Part shown: positions 53,521 through 62,220 of the stretch, in pieces
How positions within the stretch are numbered: the first letter of the stretch is position 1
Layout of the letters: each line of letters opens with the position of its first letter
Assembly: GCF_002159915.1 (NCBI RefSeq)
Contig: NZ_NFJP01000008.1
Span: 62,001 to 126,000, forward strand
DNA: 64,000 bases
Direction of reading: 5' to 3'
From: Gordonibacter sp. An230
GTDB lineage: Bacteria > Actinomycetota > Coriobacteriia > Coriobacteriales > Eggerthellaceae
Made by a program: the position numbers and the translations under genes
Notes under the pieces: model-generated
Seen by the model: only the letters and a program-made list of their open reading frames with translations
What the model was told of the DNA's origin: nothing
Database searches by the model: none

Positions 53521-54769
53521 CGCGCGCGCGGCGGGCGGTTCTCCGCGGCGCGCCCGGCACGGGCAGCAGCGCCCCCGCGAGCGCGGCAGGCGCCATGAAG
53601 GGCAGGCTTTGCGCGGGGAAGCACAGAAGCATGACGAGCAGCGCCATCGCCGGCTTGCGGGTGAAGCCGGCGATGAGCGCCGTCGAGGTCGCGGCCGCGC
53701 AGAGCATCGCGTCCGCCCCGGTGACCGCGGCGATGCCGAACCCCGTGCTCACACCGCAGAAGATGAGCGGGAAGAAGGGGCCTCCGTTCCATCCGAGGTT
53801 GAGGCACAGCGCGACGAACACCGTTTTGACGACTCCCGTCGCCAGGAGAATCGCGGCCGGCGTGTCCGTCCACTGTCTAGCCAGATCGGCGGCCTGCTCG
53901 GTTCCCGGGAACAGCACGTAGGGCAGCGCGAGGGCGGTCGCGCCGAGCGCGAGACCGCAGAGCGTCGGCTTGAGCACGGGGTGCCCTCCGAGCGTGCGGG
54001 AGAGGCGCCCGGCAAGGCGCGTCGCGAGGGCGTAGAGCGCGGCGAGCGCCCATCCTGCCACGGCGAGCGGAACCGTCCAGGCGACCGCCTCCCAGGTGAG
54101 CGAGGCTGCGCCGAAGCGGGGCAAGGGAATGCCGCCGTCGAAGAGCGCGGAAAAGGCGGCGGCGCCGGCTGCTCCGCCGACGGCACCGAGCGCGTAGAGG
54201 GGCACCTTCTGCGCGCGGGAGAGCGGGCCGTCCAGTCCGCTCGCTTTGCGCAGCGCCACGCCCACCCATGTGCAACCTGCGGCGGCGAAGCCCGTGAGCC
54301 CCGCCTCCGGTCCCACCGAGCCTCCGAACGCGATGGGCAGGAGGAACGACACCGAGGCCGGCGCGACGCGACCGACCGAATACCCGCCCTTCGCGCGCGT
54401 ATCGGCCATCACCTTCTCAAGCGGTTTCGGCGCGCTGTCGAACCGCGCGTTCCATAGCCCGATGAGGACGCCTCCCAACGTGCACGCGAGAAGCGGGAAC
54501 GCCGGCAGGTCGAGCGCGTTGCCGATGCCGTCCCATACGAGGTCGGAGAGCAGATACGATGCGCTCAAAAGCGCCCAGATGCAAAACCCCGTGCCCGCTC
54601 CGAGCGACAGCGCGAGCGCACCGAGCGCGCATGCCCGCGCCGTTCCGAGGCGCGGCTTCCTCGCGCTTCGAGGAACGCCCTTTCCCGCGTCCGCGTTGCC
54701 TGCGTGCTCGTTCCCAGCTGCCCGCCGCGCGCGCTTCTCGCTTCCGGGTCCGCCGTTCTCCTGTTGCAT
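53495..54769 (-). CDS. ClC-family anion channel or transporter
   Basis: A 424-residue polytopic membrane protein of the ClC family with about ten hydrophobic segments. The family motifs are altered: GGSVGPEAGL stands where GREGP is usual, so the canonical external gating glutamate is not in its normal place. The later GWNGGPFFPLIFCG matches the GxFxP region. It may be a channel-like form or transport an ion other than chloride. The ATG at 54769 follows GAAAGGAGG. It runs convergently with dgt, overlapping it tail-to-tail, and divergently from azlC. Confidence 0.88.
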   Translation of the reverse strand: MQQENGGPGSEKRARRAAGNEHAGNADAGKGVPRSARKPRLGTARACALGALALSLGAGTGFCIWALLSASYLLSDLVWDGIGNALDLPAFPLLACTLGGVLIGLWNARFDSAPKPLEKVMADTRAKGGYSVGRVAPASVSFLLPIAFGGSVGPEAGLTGFAAAGCTWVGVALRKASGLDGPLSRAQKVPLYALGAVGGAAGAAAFSALFDGGIPLPRFGAASLTWEAVAWTVPLAVAGWALAALYALATRLAGRLSRTLGGHPVLKPTLCGLALGATALALPYVLFPGTEQAADLARQWTDTPAAILLATGVVKTVFVALCLNLGWNGGPFFPLIFCGVSTGFGIAAVTGADAMLCAAATSTALIAGFTRKPAMALLVMLLCFPAQSLPFMAPAALAGALLPVPGAPRRTARRARVIGGKPKG

Positions 54770-54857
54770 GGCTCCTCCTTTCGCTATCTTCCAAAAGGCG
54801 GTCTGCGCGGCAGTCTAGCTCTTGCGCCCCGCGCGCAACGCGGGTTTCGAGACGATA

Positions 54858-54885
54858 TTGCTCAGGCGCACAAAACTTGTATAAT
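54858..54885 (+). promoter_or_regulatory. azlC promoter, predicted leaderless
   Basis: TTGCTC (54858-54863), a 16-base spacer and a perfect TATAAT (54880-54885) end only 9 bases before the azlC ATG, so transcription should begin at or within a few bases of the start codon. Confidence 0.65.
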
Positions 54886-54894
54886 CGGGTGGTC

Positions 54895-55581
54895 ATGCTT
54901 CCAGGAGACCGCATCGAACAATCGCTCAAGGCGGCGCTGCCCATCATGTTGGGCTACGTCGCCATCGGCGTGCCCTGCGGCATCCTGTCGGCCTCCATAG
55001 GCCTTGACGCCCTGCAGGCGTTTCTGCTCTCGGCGCTGTTCTACTCGGGCGCGGGCCAGTTCATGATCCCGAACATGTGGATCGCAGGGGCGCCTCTGGC
55101 CTCCATCATCGCGAGCGTTTCGTTGGTTAACACGCGCCAGATGCTGTACTCGGCCGCCTTCGCCCCGGCGTGCAGGGGGGTGCGCAAGCGACTGGCGTTT
55201 CTGTTTGCGGCCACGGTGACCGACGAGAGCTACGGCGTGAACGTGGCGAAGTTCTCCGAGGGAGGGTGGTCGGTCGGTCGCGCCACGGCAGTGAACCTGC
55301 TGTCGCAAAGCTCTTGGGCGCTCTCGAACGTCGCGGGCGTGCTGGTGGGCAACGCCGTGGGCGTGCCTTTGGCCATCGCGTCGTTTGCCATGACCTCCAT
55401 CTTCATCTGCCTGCTCGTGACGCAGAAGCCCTCTGCGGCCAACCTGGTGGCGGCCGTGACGGCCGTGCTCGGCGTGGTCGCTTGCAAGGCGGCGGGCTTG
55501 TCGGGGCCGGCCATCCTCGTGGGCGCGCTCGCCGGCGTGGCGGCTGCGCTTGCGTTCAGCTGGGCGGGAAGGAGGGGTTGA
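54895..55581 (+). CDS. azlC: AzlC-family amino acid exporter, large subunit
   Basis: A 228-residue AzlC-family permease with several membrane helices. It starts KAALPIMLGYVAIGVPCGILSAS and contains FYSGAGQFM near 45-53, typical of AzlC/YgaZ. AzlCD pairs export branched-chain amino acids. The ATG at 54895 lacks a good ribosome binding site and lies right after the -10, consistent with a leaderless message; GTG 54889 is a less likely start. Its stop overlaps the azlD start. Confidence 0.9.
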   Translation: MLPGDRIEQSLKAALPIMLGYVAIGVPCGILSASIGLDALQAFLLSALFYSGAGQFMIPNMWIAGAPLASIIASVSLVNTRQMLYSAAFAPACRGVRKRLAFLFAATVTDESYGVNVAKFSEGGWSVGRATAVNLLSQSSWALSNVAGVLVGNAVGVPLAIASFAMTSIFICLLVTQKPSAANLVAAVTAVLGVVACKAAGLSGPAILVGALAGVAAALAFSWAGRRG

Positions 55582-55913
55582 TGGGCTCGATGGCCTGGGG
55601 CGACTTCCTCGTTGCGCTCGTGTGCTGCGGGGCAACGATGCTCTTATGCCGTGTGGTTCCCCTGTTCGCGCTCAAGGGCAGGAACCTGCCGGAGGGCGTC
55701 GAGCGCGCGCTCGGATTCATCCCGCCCGCCGCGTTCGCCGCGCTCGTGGCGAACGATCTGCTCTCCCCGGGAATGTTCGACGCTGGCCTGTGGCCGGCCG
55801 CCGCGCCGCTTGTCGCTGCCGGAGTGGTGGCGCTTGTGGCGTGGAGGACCAAATCGCTTCTGTGGTGCGCCGTGTCGGGAGTGGCCGCATACGCTCTGCT
55901 CACGCTCCTGTAG
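55581..55913 (+). CDS. azlD: AzlD-family amino acid exporter, small subunit
   Basis: A 110-residue AzlD-family protein with about four hydrophobic helices, starting MGSMAWGDFLVALVCCGATM and containing the family-like LPEGVERALGFIPPAAFAAL near 36-55. It works with AzlC as a two-component exporter. The ATG follows GGAAGGAGGGG and overlaps the azlC stop by one base (TGATG). Confidence 0.9.
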   Translation: MGSMAWGDFLVALVCCGATMLLCRVVPLFALKGRNLPEGVERALGFIPPAAFAALVANDLLSPGMFDAGLWPAAAPLVAAGVVALVAWRTKSLLWCAVSGVAAYALLTLL

Positions 55914-55928
55914 GGCGACCCTTCGGCT

Positions 55929-55983
55929 CGACCGCGATGCGTCGGACGCAAATGCGTCCCTACGGTGGCCGACGGCGCGGTCG
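55929..55983. repeat. Long palindromic intergenic element
   Basis: CGACCGCG (55929-55936) pairs with CGCGGTCG (55976-55983); inside it CGTCGG (55940-55945) pairs with CCGACG (55969-55974), and ACGCA (55946-55950) with TGCGT (55953-55957). The whole 55 bases fold into one bulged hairpin between azlD and the rplS promoter. It resembles dispersed intergenic palindromes of other bacteria and may also end the azlCD message. Confidence 0.65.
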
Positions 55984-56038
55984 CCCGTTGCCCGAGAGCG
56001 CTCGTCTGTGAAGATGGAGGAAAGGTTAGGTTTCTCCC

Positions 56039-56067
56039 TTGCAGTGGGCGCGGGCAGGCGTTATACT
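56039..56067 (+). promoter_or_regulatory. Sigma70-type promoter for rplS
   Basis: TTGCAG (56039-56044), a 17-base spacer and TATACT (56062-56067) precede rplS by 65 bases. Confidence 0.75.
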
Positions 56068-56132
56068 GTCCAATCGTGTCTTTACGAGACAACATGCACG
56101 AGATTCATTGAACATATAAGAAGGAACGAAAC

Positions 56133-56480
56133 ATGGATATCATTCGCGCCATCGAGCAGCAGCAGATCAAGCAGGACGTCCCCGAGTTCGACGTGGGGGA
56201 CAACGTCAAGGTGCATTACCGCATCACCGAGGGCAATCGCGAGCGTATCCAGGTGTTCCAGGGCGATGTCATTCGTCGCCAAGGCGCTTCGAGCCGCGAG
56301 ACGTTCACCGTTCGCAAGATCAGCTTCTCCATCGGCGTGGAGCGCACCTTCCCCGTGCATTCCCCGAAGATCGAAAAGATCGAGGTCGTGCGCAAGGGCG
56401 ATGTGCGCCGCGCGAAGCTCTACTACCTCCGCGACAAGGTGGGCAAGGCCGCCAAGATCAAGGAGAAGGCCTATCGTTAG
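56133..56480 (+). CDS. rplS: Large ribosomal subunit protein bL19
   Basis: A 115-residue bL19 at the 30S-50S interface. Family landmarks are [16 protein letters not shown] near 16-31, [10 protein letters not shown] near 42-51 and the end [17 protein letters not shown]. The ATG at 56133 follows AGAAGGAA. It is a single-gene unit, with its own promoter and a strong terminator, and is separate from the rpsP-trmD operon with which it is often linked. Confidence 0.97.
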   Translation: MDIIRAIEQQQIKQDVPEFDVGDNVKVHYRITEGNRERIQVFQGDVIRRQGASSRETFTVRKISFSIGVERTFPVHSPKIEKIEVVRKGDVRRAKLYYLRDKVGKAAKIKEKAYR

Positions 56481-56501
56481 GCTTCTGCCGCACGGGCTTT
56501 C

Positions 56502-56536
56502 AGGCCCCGCGTCCGAAACGGGCGCGGGGCCTTTTT
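56502..56536 (+). terminator. Rho-independent terminator after rplS
   Basis: AGGCCCCGCG (56502-56511) pairs with CGCGGGGCCT (56523-56532), extended by a T-run to 56536. Confidence 0.95.
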
Positions 56537-56562
56537 GGCGTTTTGACGGGATCTGGTATCAT
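56535..56562 (+). promoter_or_regulatory. Promoter for rnhB
   Basis: TTGGCG (56535-56540), a 16-base spacer and TG-G-TATCAT (ending 56562) begin within the T-run of the rplS terminator. Confidence 0.6.
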
Positions 56563-56605
56563 GGGCGTTCGAAACGGAGCGCGACGAGGACTTGGGGGCG
56601 AGAGC

Positions 56606-57394
56606 ATGGGGCCTACGGTTGCCGACATCAAACGGCGTCTGCAGGATGCGGACGCCCGCGAGTTCGCAGTGCTCGAGAGGGCGCTCGTGGCCGATTCGCG
56701 AAAGGGAGTGCGCGATGCGGTGGAGGTGGCCCGGCGCCGCCTTGAGGCCGAGGCTGCCGAGCGTGCGCGCCTCGAGGGGCTGTACGCCTGCGAGCGCGAG
56801 CTGGCCGCGGCGCGGGGAGGGGGCGTTGTCGTGGGGCTCGACGAGGTGGGGCGGGGACCCTTGGCCGGGCCCCTTGCGGTGGGGGCGGTCGTGCTGCCCG
56901 CCGCTCCGTTGGTCGAAGGCCTCAACGACTCGAAGAAGCTCTCCGCGGTCGAGCGCGAGCGCGTGGCCGAGCGGGTGAAAGAGGTCGCTGCGGCTTGGAC
57001 CGTCGAATACGTGGAGGCGTCCGACATCGATGCATGCGGTATGACGGCCTCGCTCGCGACGGCGTTTCGGCGTGCGGTGGCGCGCGTTGAGGCGGCGGGG
57101 GTCGACGTGGGCGTCGTGCTGCTCGACGGAAATCCCCTGCGTTTGGATGAACGCGAGGTGAGCGTCGTCAAGGGCGACGGCCGTTGCGCTTCCATAGCCG
57201 CGGCGTCCATCGTGGCGAAGGTCGAGCGGGATGCGCTCATGCGCCGCTATGCCGAAGAGTATCCCGAATACGGTTTCGAGTCGTGCAAGGGCTACGCGAG
57301 CCCCGCGCATATCGAGGCCATCAGGCGCCACGGCCTCACGCCCATCCATCGAGCGACGTTTTGCACCGCGTTCGTTCAGCCGACGTTGTTCTGA
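56606..57394 (+). CDS. rnhB: Ribonuclease HII
   Basis: A 262-residue RNase HII that nicks at single ribonucleotides in DNA. The catalytic core starts with VVGLDEVGRGPLAGP near 75-89. DGNPL near 177, and the KGDGRCASIAAASIVAKV stretch near 191-208, carry other active-site residues. An N-terminal extension of ~70 residues, Arg- and Ala-rich and probably helical, precedes the core. The ATG at 56606 is chosen with GGGGGCGAG upstream; earlier ATGs overlap the promoter. Confidence 0.95.
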   Translation: MGPTVADIKRRLQDADAREFAVLERALVADSRKGVRDAVEVARRRLEAEAAERARLEGLYACERELAAARGGGVVVGLDEVGRGPLAGPLAVGAVVLPAAPLVEGLNDSKKLSAVERERVAERVKEVAAAWTVEYVEASDIDACGMTASLATAFRRAVARVEAAGVDVGVVLLDGNPLRLDEREVSVVKGDGRCASIAAASIVAKVERDALMRRYAEEYPEYGFESCKGYASPAHIEAIRRHGLTPIHRATFCTAFVQPTLF

Positions 57395-57738
57395 GGCTTA
57401 AACGCCCACGGCTTTGCCCCGCCGTGCCATTGCCGATACCTGGAAGAGGCGTCTCCCGTCCGCTCGAGCGACGGGCGCCCGGCACGTTGCGGCGACCCTT
57501 TTGCTCTTCGCCCTCGTGCGAGGCGAACCTCCGGCTCTCATGCTATGCGCTTCCCGGCCCTCCGGCCTTGGCCGCTGCTTCTCCGCGGCGCGCTTGCGAC
57601 GAAGGCGCGGGGGGAGCGTGGAGGAAACGCGCATGCGGCGCGTGCTATGCGCGTTGGATTGGCGCGCGGATCGGCTGGATGCGCGCCATGGATCCGCTGG
57701 AGGGCTTCTGTACCATGGAGGCGGAGACGAAGGGAGCG
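57395..57738. other. 344-bp gap before yraN, no gene seen
   Basis: The yraN frame stays open back into rnhB, but its translation is Pro/Arg/Cys-rich and not protein-like. No clear promoter is seen. Confidence 0.5.
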
Positions 57739-58209
57739 ATGACCATGGGAAGAGGTTCTGAGGCGGGCGTGGCGGAAGTGCGGGCGGCGATGCCGAGCAG
57801 GCGGGGTCGCAAGGGCGGTGGGACGGAGGGGGCTTCTGACGCCGCGCGGCGTGCTGAGCTTGGCCGTCGCGGTGAGGACGCGGCTGCGCGGTTCCTCGAG
57901 CGTCGAGGCTACGACATTGTGGAGCGCAACTGGGAATGCGCTGCGGGAGAGGCGGACATCGTCGCGCGCGACGACGACGGCTCCCTTGTGTTCGTCGAGG
58001 TCAAAACGCGTTCGAACTGTGAGCGCGGACTGCCGTCGGAGGCGGTGGACGCCGAGAAGCGCGAGCGCTACGAACGCATAGCGGCATGCTTTCTCGCAGA
58101 TTACGACGTGGTGGACGTTCCGGTGCGATTCGACATCATCGGGATCGTCGCGGTTTCGGAGGATCGCGCCATGATACGACATCACATCAACGCGTTCTGC
58201 GCGGTCTGA
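57739..58209 (+). CDS. yraN: YraN/UPF0102 family nuclease-like protein
   Basis: A ~156-residue protein whose core is a UPF0102 domain with the restriction-endonuclease-like fold. Landmarks are ARRAELGRRGEDAAARFLER near 35-54, then GEADIVARDD and FVEVKTRS, a D-ExK active-site pattern. Its role is uncertain; relatives sit next to comM or dprA and may process DNA. An AAGGGAG lies at 57730-57736, so the start is ATG 57739 or, with better spacing, ATG 57745. An ATG at 57715 is also possible. comM follows one base after its stop. Confidence 0.88.
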   Translation: MTMGRGSEAGVAEVRAAMPSRRGRKGGGTEGASDAARRAELGRRGEDAAARFLERRGYDIVERNWECAAGEADIVARDDDGSLVFVEVKTRSNCERGLPSEAVDAEKRERYERIAACFLADYDVVDVPVRFDIIGIVAVSEDRAMIRHHINAFCAV

Positions 58210-58210
58210 C

Positions 58211-59719
58211 ATGGAGGGCCGATACAGAGTGCGTGCCGCCACGCTTCGAGGGGTCGAGGCCGTGCCGGTGGACGTGGAGGTGGCGGTGGGTTCTGGGGTT
58301 CCGGGATTCTCCGTCGTCGGCATGGCCGACGCCTCGGTGCAGGAGTCGCGCGAGCGCGTGCGGTCGGCGCTCAGGGCGTGCGGGTTCGTCATGCCGCCGA
58401 GCAAGGTGGTGGTGAACCTCGCGCCGGGATCGCTGCGAAAGACCGGATCGGGCTTCGACCTGCCAATCGCGGTGGGCATCCTCGTCGCCACAGGACAGGT
58501 CGATCCGCAATTCGCGCAGGGGAGGCTACTGGCGGGGGAGCTGTCTCTCGAAGGAGAAGTGCGCCCAGTGGCGGGGCTTTTGGCCTACGCGCTTTGCGCG
58601 CGCGATGCCGGATGCGATCTTTTGTGCGCGGAGGCGTCGGACGGGTTCGTGCGCATCGAAGGCGTGAGACGGCTCTCCATTCGCTCGCTTTCGGAGTTTC
58701 GCCGCGGGGAGTTCGCATTGGCGCCCGAAATCGCGTCGCCGCCCGCATCGCCTCCTGCGGACTTCGGCGACATCGCGGGGCACGAGATGGCCAAGCGGGC
58801 GCTCCAGATTGCGGCGGCGGGCAGACACGGTGTGATCATGGTGGGGCCGCCGGGGTCGGGCAAGACCATGCTGGCCTCGCGGATGCCCTCCATTTTGCCT
58901 CCCCTCTCGCAGGACGAGGCGCTGCAGACGGCGCTCGTGCACTCCGTGGCGGGCGAGGACCCGGCGCCTGCGTTGGCGGGTGTGCGGCCCTTTCGCAGCC
59001 CGCATCACACGGCCAGCTCGGCGGGGCTCATCGGTGGCGGGTCGCCTTTGCGACCGGGCGAAATATCCATGGCCCACAACGGGGTGCTGTTCTTGGACGA
59101 GCTGCCCGAGTTTCGCCCCTCGGTGTTGCAGGGAATGCGCCAGCCTTTGGAGTCGGGACGGGTCGTCATAACGCGGGCTGACGGAAACGTGGTGTTCCCA
59201 GCGCGCTTCACGCTTGTCGCCGCCTCGAATCCCTGTCCATGCGGATACCTCGGCGACCCCGAGCGCCAATGCGCCTGCACCATTCCCCAGATACGAAGCT
59301 ACCAGGCCCGCGTGGGAGGACCTCTCATGGATCGCATCGACCTGCGCATCGATGTCAGGCGCATTCCTCCGGGCGAGGTGCTGAATGCGGGCGGCGGCAC
59401 GTCTTCGGCGAAGTTGCGGGAAGACGTGCTGCGGGCTCGTGAGTTCGCTTCGTGGCGGCGCACGGTGGACGCGGAGGGGCGTGACGCGCTCGCGGGCGAG
59501 TCGGGTGCGGCCGAGCTCGTGCGTGCGTGCCGCCTCTCCGAAGACGACGAGTCGTTCTACGAGGATGTGGCGCGCAGCAACCACATGAGCGGCCGCGCCA
59601 TCATGCGCACGTTGGCGGTGGCTCGCACGGTAGCCGACATGGAGGAAGCGCGTTGCGTGGGACGCCGCCATCTTTGCGAGGCGCTCGCGTTCCGATTGCA
59701 CGATGGGGAGGGCTCATGA
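58211..59719 (+). CDS. comM: ComM/YifB-family AAA+ ATPase
   Basis: A 502-residue Mg-chelatase-like AAA+ protein. ComM drives branch migration during natural transformation in Gram-negative species. The N-terminal Lon-like domain starts VEVAVGSGVPGFSVVG, and the AAA+ module has Walker A GPPGSGKT near 215 and Walker B GVLFLDELPEF near 293. A cysteine-rich CPCGYLGDPERQCAC lies near 343. It is co-transcribed with yraN and dprA, a common DNA-processing trio. Confidence 0.95.
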   Translation: MEGRYRVRAATLRGVEAVPVDVEVAVGSGVPGFSVVGMADASVQESRERVRSALRACGFVMPPSKVVVNLAPGSLRKTGSGFDLPIAVGILVATGQVDPQFAQGRLLAGELSLEGEVRPVAGLLAYALCARDAGCDLLCAEASDGFVRIEGVRRLSIRSLSEFRRGEFALAPEIASPPASPPADFGDIAGHEMAKRALQIAAAGRHGVIMVGPPGSGKTMLASRMPSILPPLSQDEALQTALVHSVAGEDPAPALAGVRPFRSPHHTASSAGLIGGGSPLRPGEISMAHNGVLFLDELPEFRPSVLQGMRQPLESGRVVITRADGNVVFPARFTLVAASNPCPCGYLGDPERQCACTIPQIRSYQARVGGPLMDRIDLRIDVRRIPPGEVLNAGGGTSSAKLREDVLRAREFASWRRTVDAEGRDALAGESGAAELVRACRLSEDDESFYEDVARSNHMSGRAIMRTLAVARTVADMEEARCVGRRHLCEALAFRLHDGEGS

Positions 59720-60717
59720 CGGCGCGGAGCATGTTGGAGGGCCCGCGAAGCGTGCTCGTGCGCGGCTCCGACGCCTATCCGACGGCGTTCGAGGCGTTGG
59801 CGGATCCCCCTGCGAAACTTTACGTCATCGGCGATTTGGCGTCGCTATCCGAAGGCATGGCCATTGTGGGCGCGCGAAGGGCCACGCCGTATGGGCGCGG
59901 ATGCGCTATGCGGTTCGCGCGCCTGGCTGCCGAGCGGGGCGTGACGGTGATCTCAGGCGGCGCCCGCGGATGCGATGCTGCGGCTCACGAGGCTGCGCTT
60001 TCGGCGGGTGGGCGCACGACGGCGTTTCTCGGCGGCGGTTGCGACCGGCTCTACCCGGCGGAGCACAGGGGCCTGTTCCAGCGCATCGTGGACGGCGGCG
60101 GGGCCGTCGTCTCCGAGCACCCGTGGGACGTCGCTCCGAGGCCTTGGATGTTCAGGCTGCGCAACCGCCTCATCGCCGCGCTCGCCCGGGCGACGCTCAT
60201 CGTGGAGGCGGGTCTGCCTTCGGGCACGTTCAGCACTGCCGACGAGGCGCTCGCGGTCGGTCGCGAGGTGCTGGTGGTGCCCGGAGCCATCACGGCCGCC
60301 ACCTCTCGCGGCGCGAATCGCCTCCTCGTCCAAGGTGCGGCCCCCATCGTGGACGACGAATCGTTCGAGGACGCTCTGCTGTCGCTTTTCGGCTGCCTAC
60401 GTCAGGAGCGCTTCGCTGCGGAGGGATCGCGTCGCGCTGTTGGGGAAGGGGGAGAGGCCGTCTCCGAAAAGGCTGCCGGGGACGCGCCGTCGAAGCTCGC
60501 AGACGGGTCCTCGGTCGCCTCTTCCGCTCCCATGCCCGATCCGTTGGTGGAGGCGTTGCGCGCCGACGCGCTCGATATGGACGCCCTCTACGAGCTCGCC
60601 GTGGGGCTTTGCGAAGACGCCGATCCCCGTGCGTGGCTCATGGAGAGGCTTGTTGCGGCCGAGAGGTCCCACCTCATCGCCAAGCATCCCGATGGCCGGT
60701 GGGGGCCCGCGGGGTAG
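59716..60717 (+). CDS. dprA: DNA-processing protein DprA
   Basis: A 333-residue DprA/Smf protein that loads RecA on incoming single-stranded DNA. The Rossmann-like core has the family motifs VGARRATPYG near 51-60, ISGGARGCDAAAHEAAL near 77-93 and PSGTFSTADEAL near 170-181. The C-terminal ~65 residues look like a degenerate winged-helix domain. The start overlaps the comM stop as ATGA. No competence pilus genes are in this window, so natural transformation cannot be concluded. Confidence 0.93.
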   Translation: MTARSMLEGPRSVLVRGSDAYPTAFEALADPPAKLYVIGDLASLSEGMAIVGARRATPYGRGCAMRFARLAAERGVTVISGGARGCDAAAHEAALSAGGRTTAFLGGGCDRLYPAEHRGLFQRIVDGGGAVVSEHPWDVAPRPWMFRLRNRLIAALARATLIVEAGLPSGTFSTADEALAVGREVLVVPGAITAATSRGANRLLVQGAAPIVDDESFEDALLSLFGCLRQERFAAEGSRRAVGEGGEAVSEKAAGDAPSKLADGSSVASSAPMPDPLVEALRADALDMDALYELAVGLCEDADPRAWLMERLVAAERSHLIAKHPDGRWGPAG

Positions 60718-60804
60718 GGGCGTCGAGCGGAAGAAAGCCTTGCGCCCCCCGGGGGGGGGCGGTGCCGGAGGTTTCGTGGGGGCTTCCCGCAGACGGCGGG
60801 GTTT

Positions 60805-60813
60805 TGCTATCAT
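60805..60813 (+). promoter_or_regulatory. trmFO promoter, predicted leaderless
   Basis: TG-C-TATCAT at 60805-60813 is an extended -10 ending six bases before the trmFO ATG at 60820, so the mRNA should start at or near the start codon. Confidence 0.65.
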
Positions 60814-60819
60814 TCGCGC

Positions 60820-62220
60820 ATGCCTTCTTCAGTCACCATACTCGGCGCCGGCCTCGCGGGCAGTGAGGCGGCCTTGCAACTGGCCGCGCGCGGTATGAGC
60901 GTGCGGCTCGTGGAGATGCGCCCTGCGGTGCCCACGCCGGTGCATGCGTCGGGCGACTGCGCGGAGCTCGTGTGCTCGAACTCGCTCAAAAGCACGAAGC
61001 CCGACAGCGCGGCGGGCATGCTGAAGCGTGAGCTGGAGGCGCTGGGGTCGTTCGTGCTCGCCGCGGCCCGCCGCCATGCCGTGGCGGCGGGAGGGGCGCT
61101 GGCCGTGGATCGCGCGGCGTTCTCGGGCGCGGTGACCGCGCTCGTGGAAGGGCATCCGCTCATCGAGCTCGTGCGCATCGAAGCGCGCTCGGTGCGCGAG
61201 GCGGCTGCGGGGGCCAACGCCCTCGTCATCGCCACGGGCCCGCTCACCTCCGACGCCCTCGCGGCCGATTTGGCCGATATCGCGGGCGCGGATCACCTTG
61301 CGTTCTATGATGCGGCGGCGCCCATCGTCATGGCCGATTCCCTGGACGGGGGCAAGCTCTTCCGCCAGAGCCGCTACGAGGATGCCTCGGCGGGCGCGGG
61401 CGACTACCTGAACGCGCCTTTCACGCGCGAGGAATACGATGCGTTCATAGAGGCGCTGGTGGGGGCCGAGCGCGTGGTGCAGCGCGATTTCGAGGGCCGC
61501 GATCTGTTTCAGGCGTGCCAGCCCATCGAGGAGGTGGCGCGCAAGGGGCACGACGCGCCGCGCTTCGGCGCGCTCAAGCCCGTGGGGCTCACGGATCCGC
61601 GCACGGGGCGGCGGCCATGGGCCGCGCTGCAACTGCGCGCTGAGGACGCTCACGGCATGGGCTACAACCTCGTGGGTTTTCAGACCAACCTCACGTTTCC
61701 CGAGCAGCGCCGCGTGTTCCGCATGATCCCGGGCCTTGAGAACGCGGAGTTCGCGCGCTACGGGGTGATGCACCGCAACACGTTTCTGGACGCGCCGCGG
61801 CTGCTCGACGCCGACTTGAGGCTGCGCACACCGCTTGCGGAGGCGCTCGGCGCGCCCGTTTTCGTAGCCGGGCAGCTGGCTGGCACGGAGGGCTACTGCG
61901 AGGCCGTCCGCTCGGGATTGCACGCCGCGATCTCCGCGGCAGCCGCGCTGCGGGGCGTGGAGGCTCCCGCGTTACCTGAGGAGACGGCGTTCGGCGCGCT
62001 CATGGCCTACGCGACCGATCCCGCCACGGTCGACTATCAGCCCATGCATGTGAACTTCGGCATCATGGAGCCTCTCGCGCAGCATGTCCGCAACAAGCGC
62101 GAGCGCTATGCGGCCTACGCCAAGCGCGGCGACGAGGCGCTGGAAGCGTACGTCGAAGAGCTCGCCGAGGCGGGCCTCCTGCCGCAGGACGCGCGGCGAG
62201 GGGGAGCCGATGGCCGCTGA
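60820..62220 (+). CDS. trmFO: Folate-dependent tRNA U54 methyltransferase TrmFO
   Basis: A 466-residue flavoprotein that methylates U54 of tRNA using methylenetetrahydrofolate. The FAD-binding motif GAGLAGSEAA is at 9-18, CAELVCSNSLKS near 47-58, and the C-terminal LAGTEGYCEAVRSG near 353-366. TrmFO is typical of Firmicutes and some other lineages, replacing SAM-dependent TrmA. No ribosome binding site precedes the ATG, in line with a leaderless message. It overlaps xerC by 11 bp. Confidence 0.95.
   Translation: MPSSVTILGAGLAGSEAALQLAARGMSVRLVEMRPAVPTPVHASGDCAELVCSNSLKSTKPDSAAGMLKRELEALGSFVLAAARRHAVAAGGALAVDRAAFSGAVTALVEGHPLIELVRIEARSVREAAAGANALVIATGPLTSDALAADLADIAGADHLAFYDAAAPIVMADSLDGGKLFRQSRYEDASAGAGDYLNAPFTREEYDAFIEALVGAERVVQRDFEGRDLFQACQPIEEVARKGHDAPRFGALKPVGLTDPRTGRRPWAALQLRAEDAHGMGYNLVGFQTNLTFPEQRRVFRMIPGLENAEFARYGVMHRNTFLDAPRLLDADLRLRTPLAEALGAPVFVAGQLAGTEGYCEAVRSGLHAAISAAAALRGVEAPALPEETAFGALMAYATDPATVDYQPMHVNFGIMEPLAQHVRNKRERYAAYAKRGDEALEAYVEELAEAGLLPQDARRGGADGR

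Noticed and set aside
53609-54457. 282-codon + strand frame opposite the ClC gene
   Set aside because: Arg/Glu/Gly-rich shadow; the - strand frame has ClC motifs and membrane helices.
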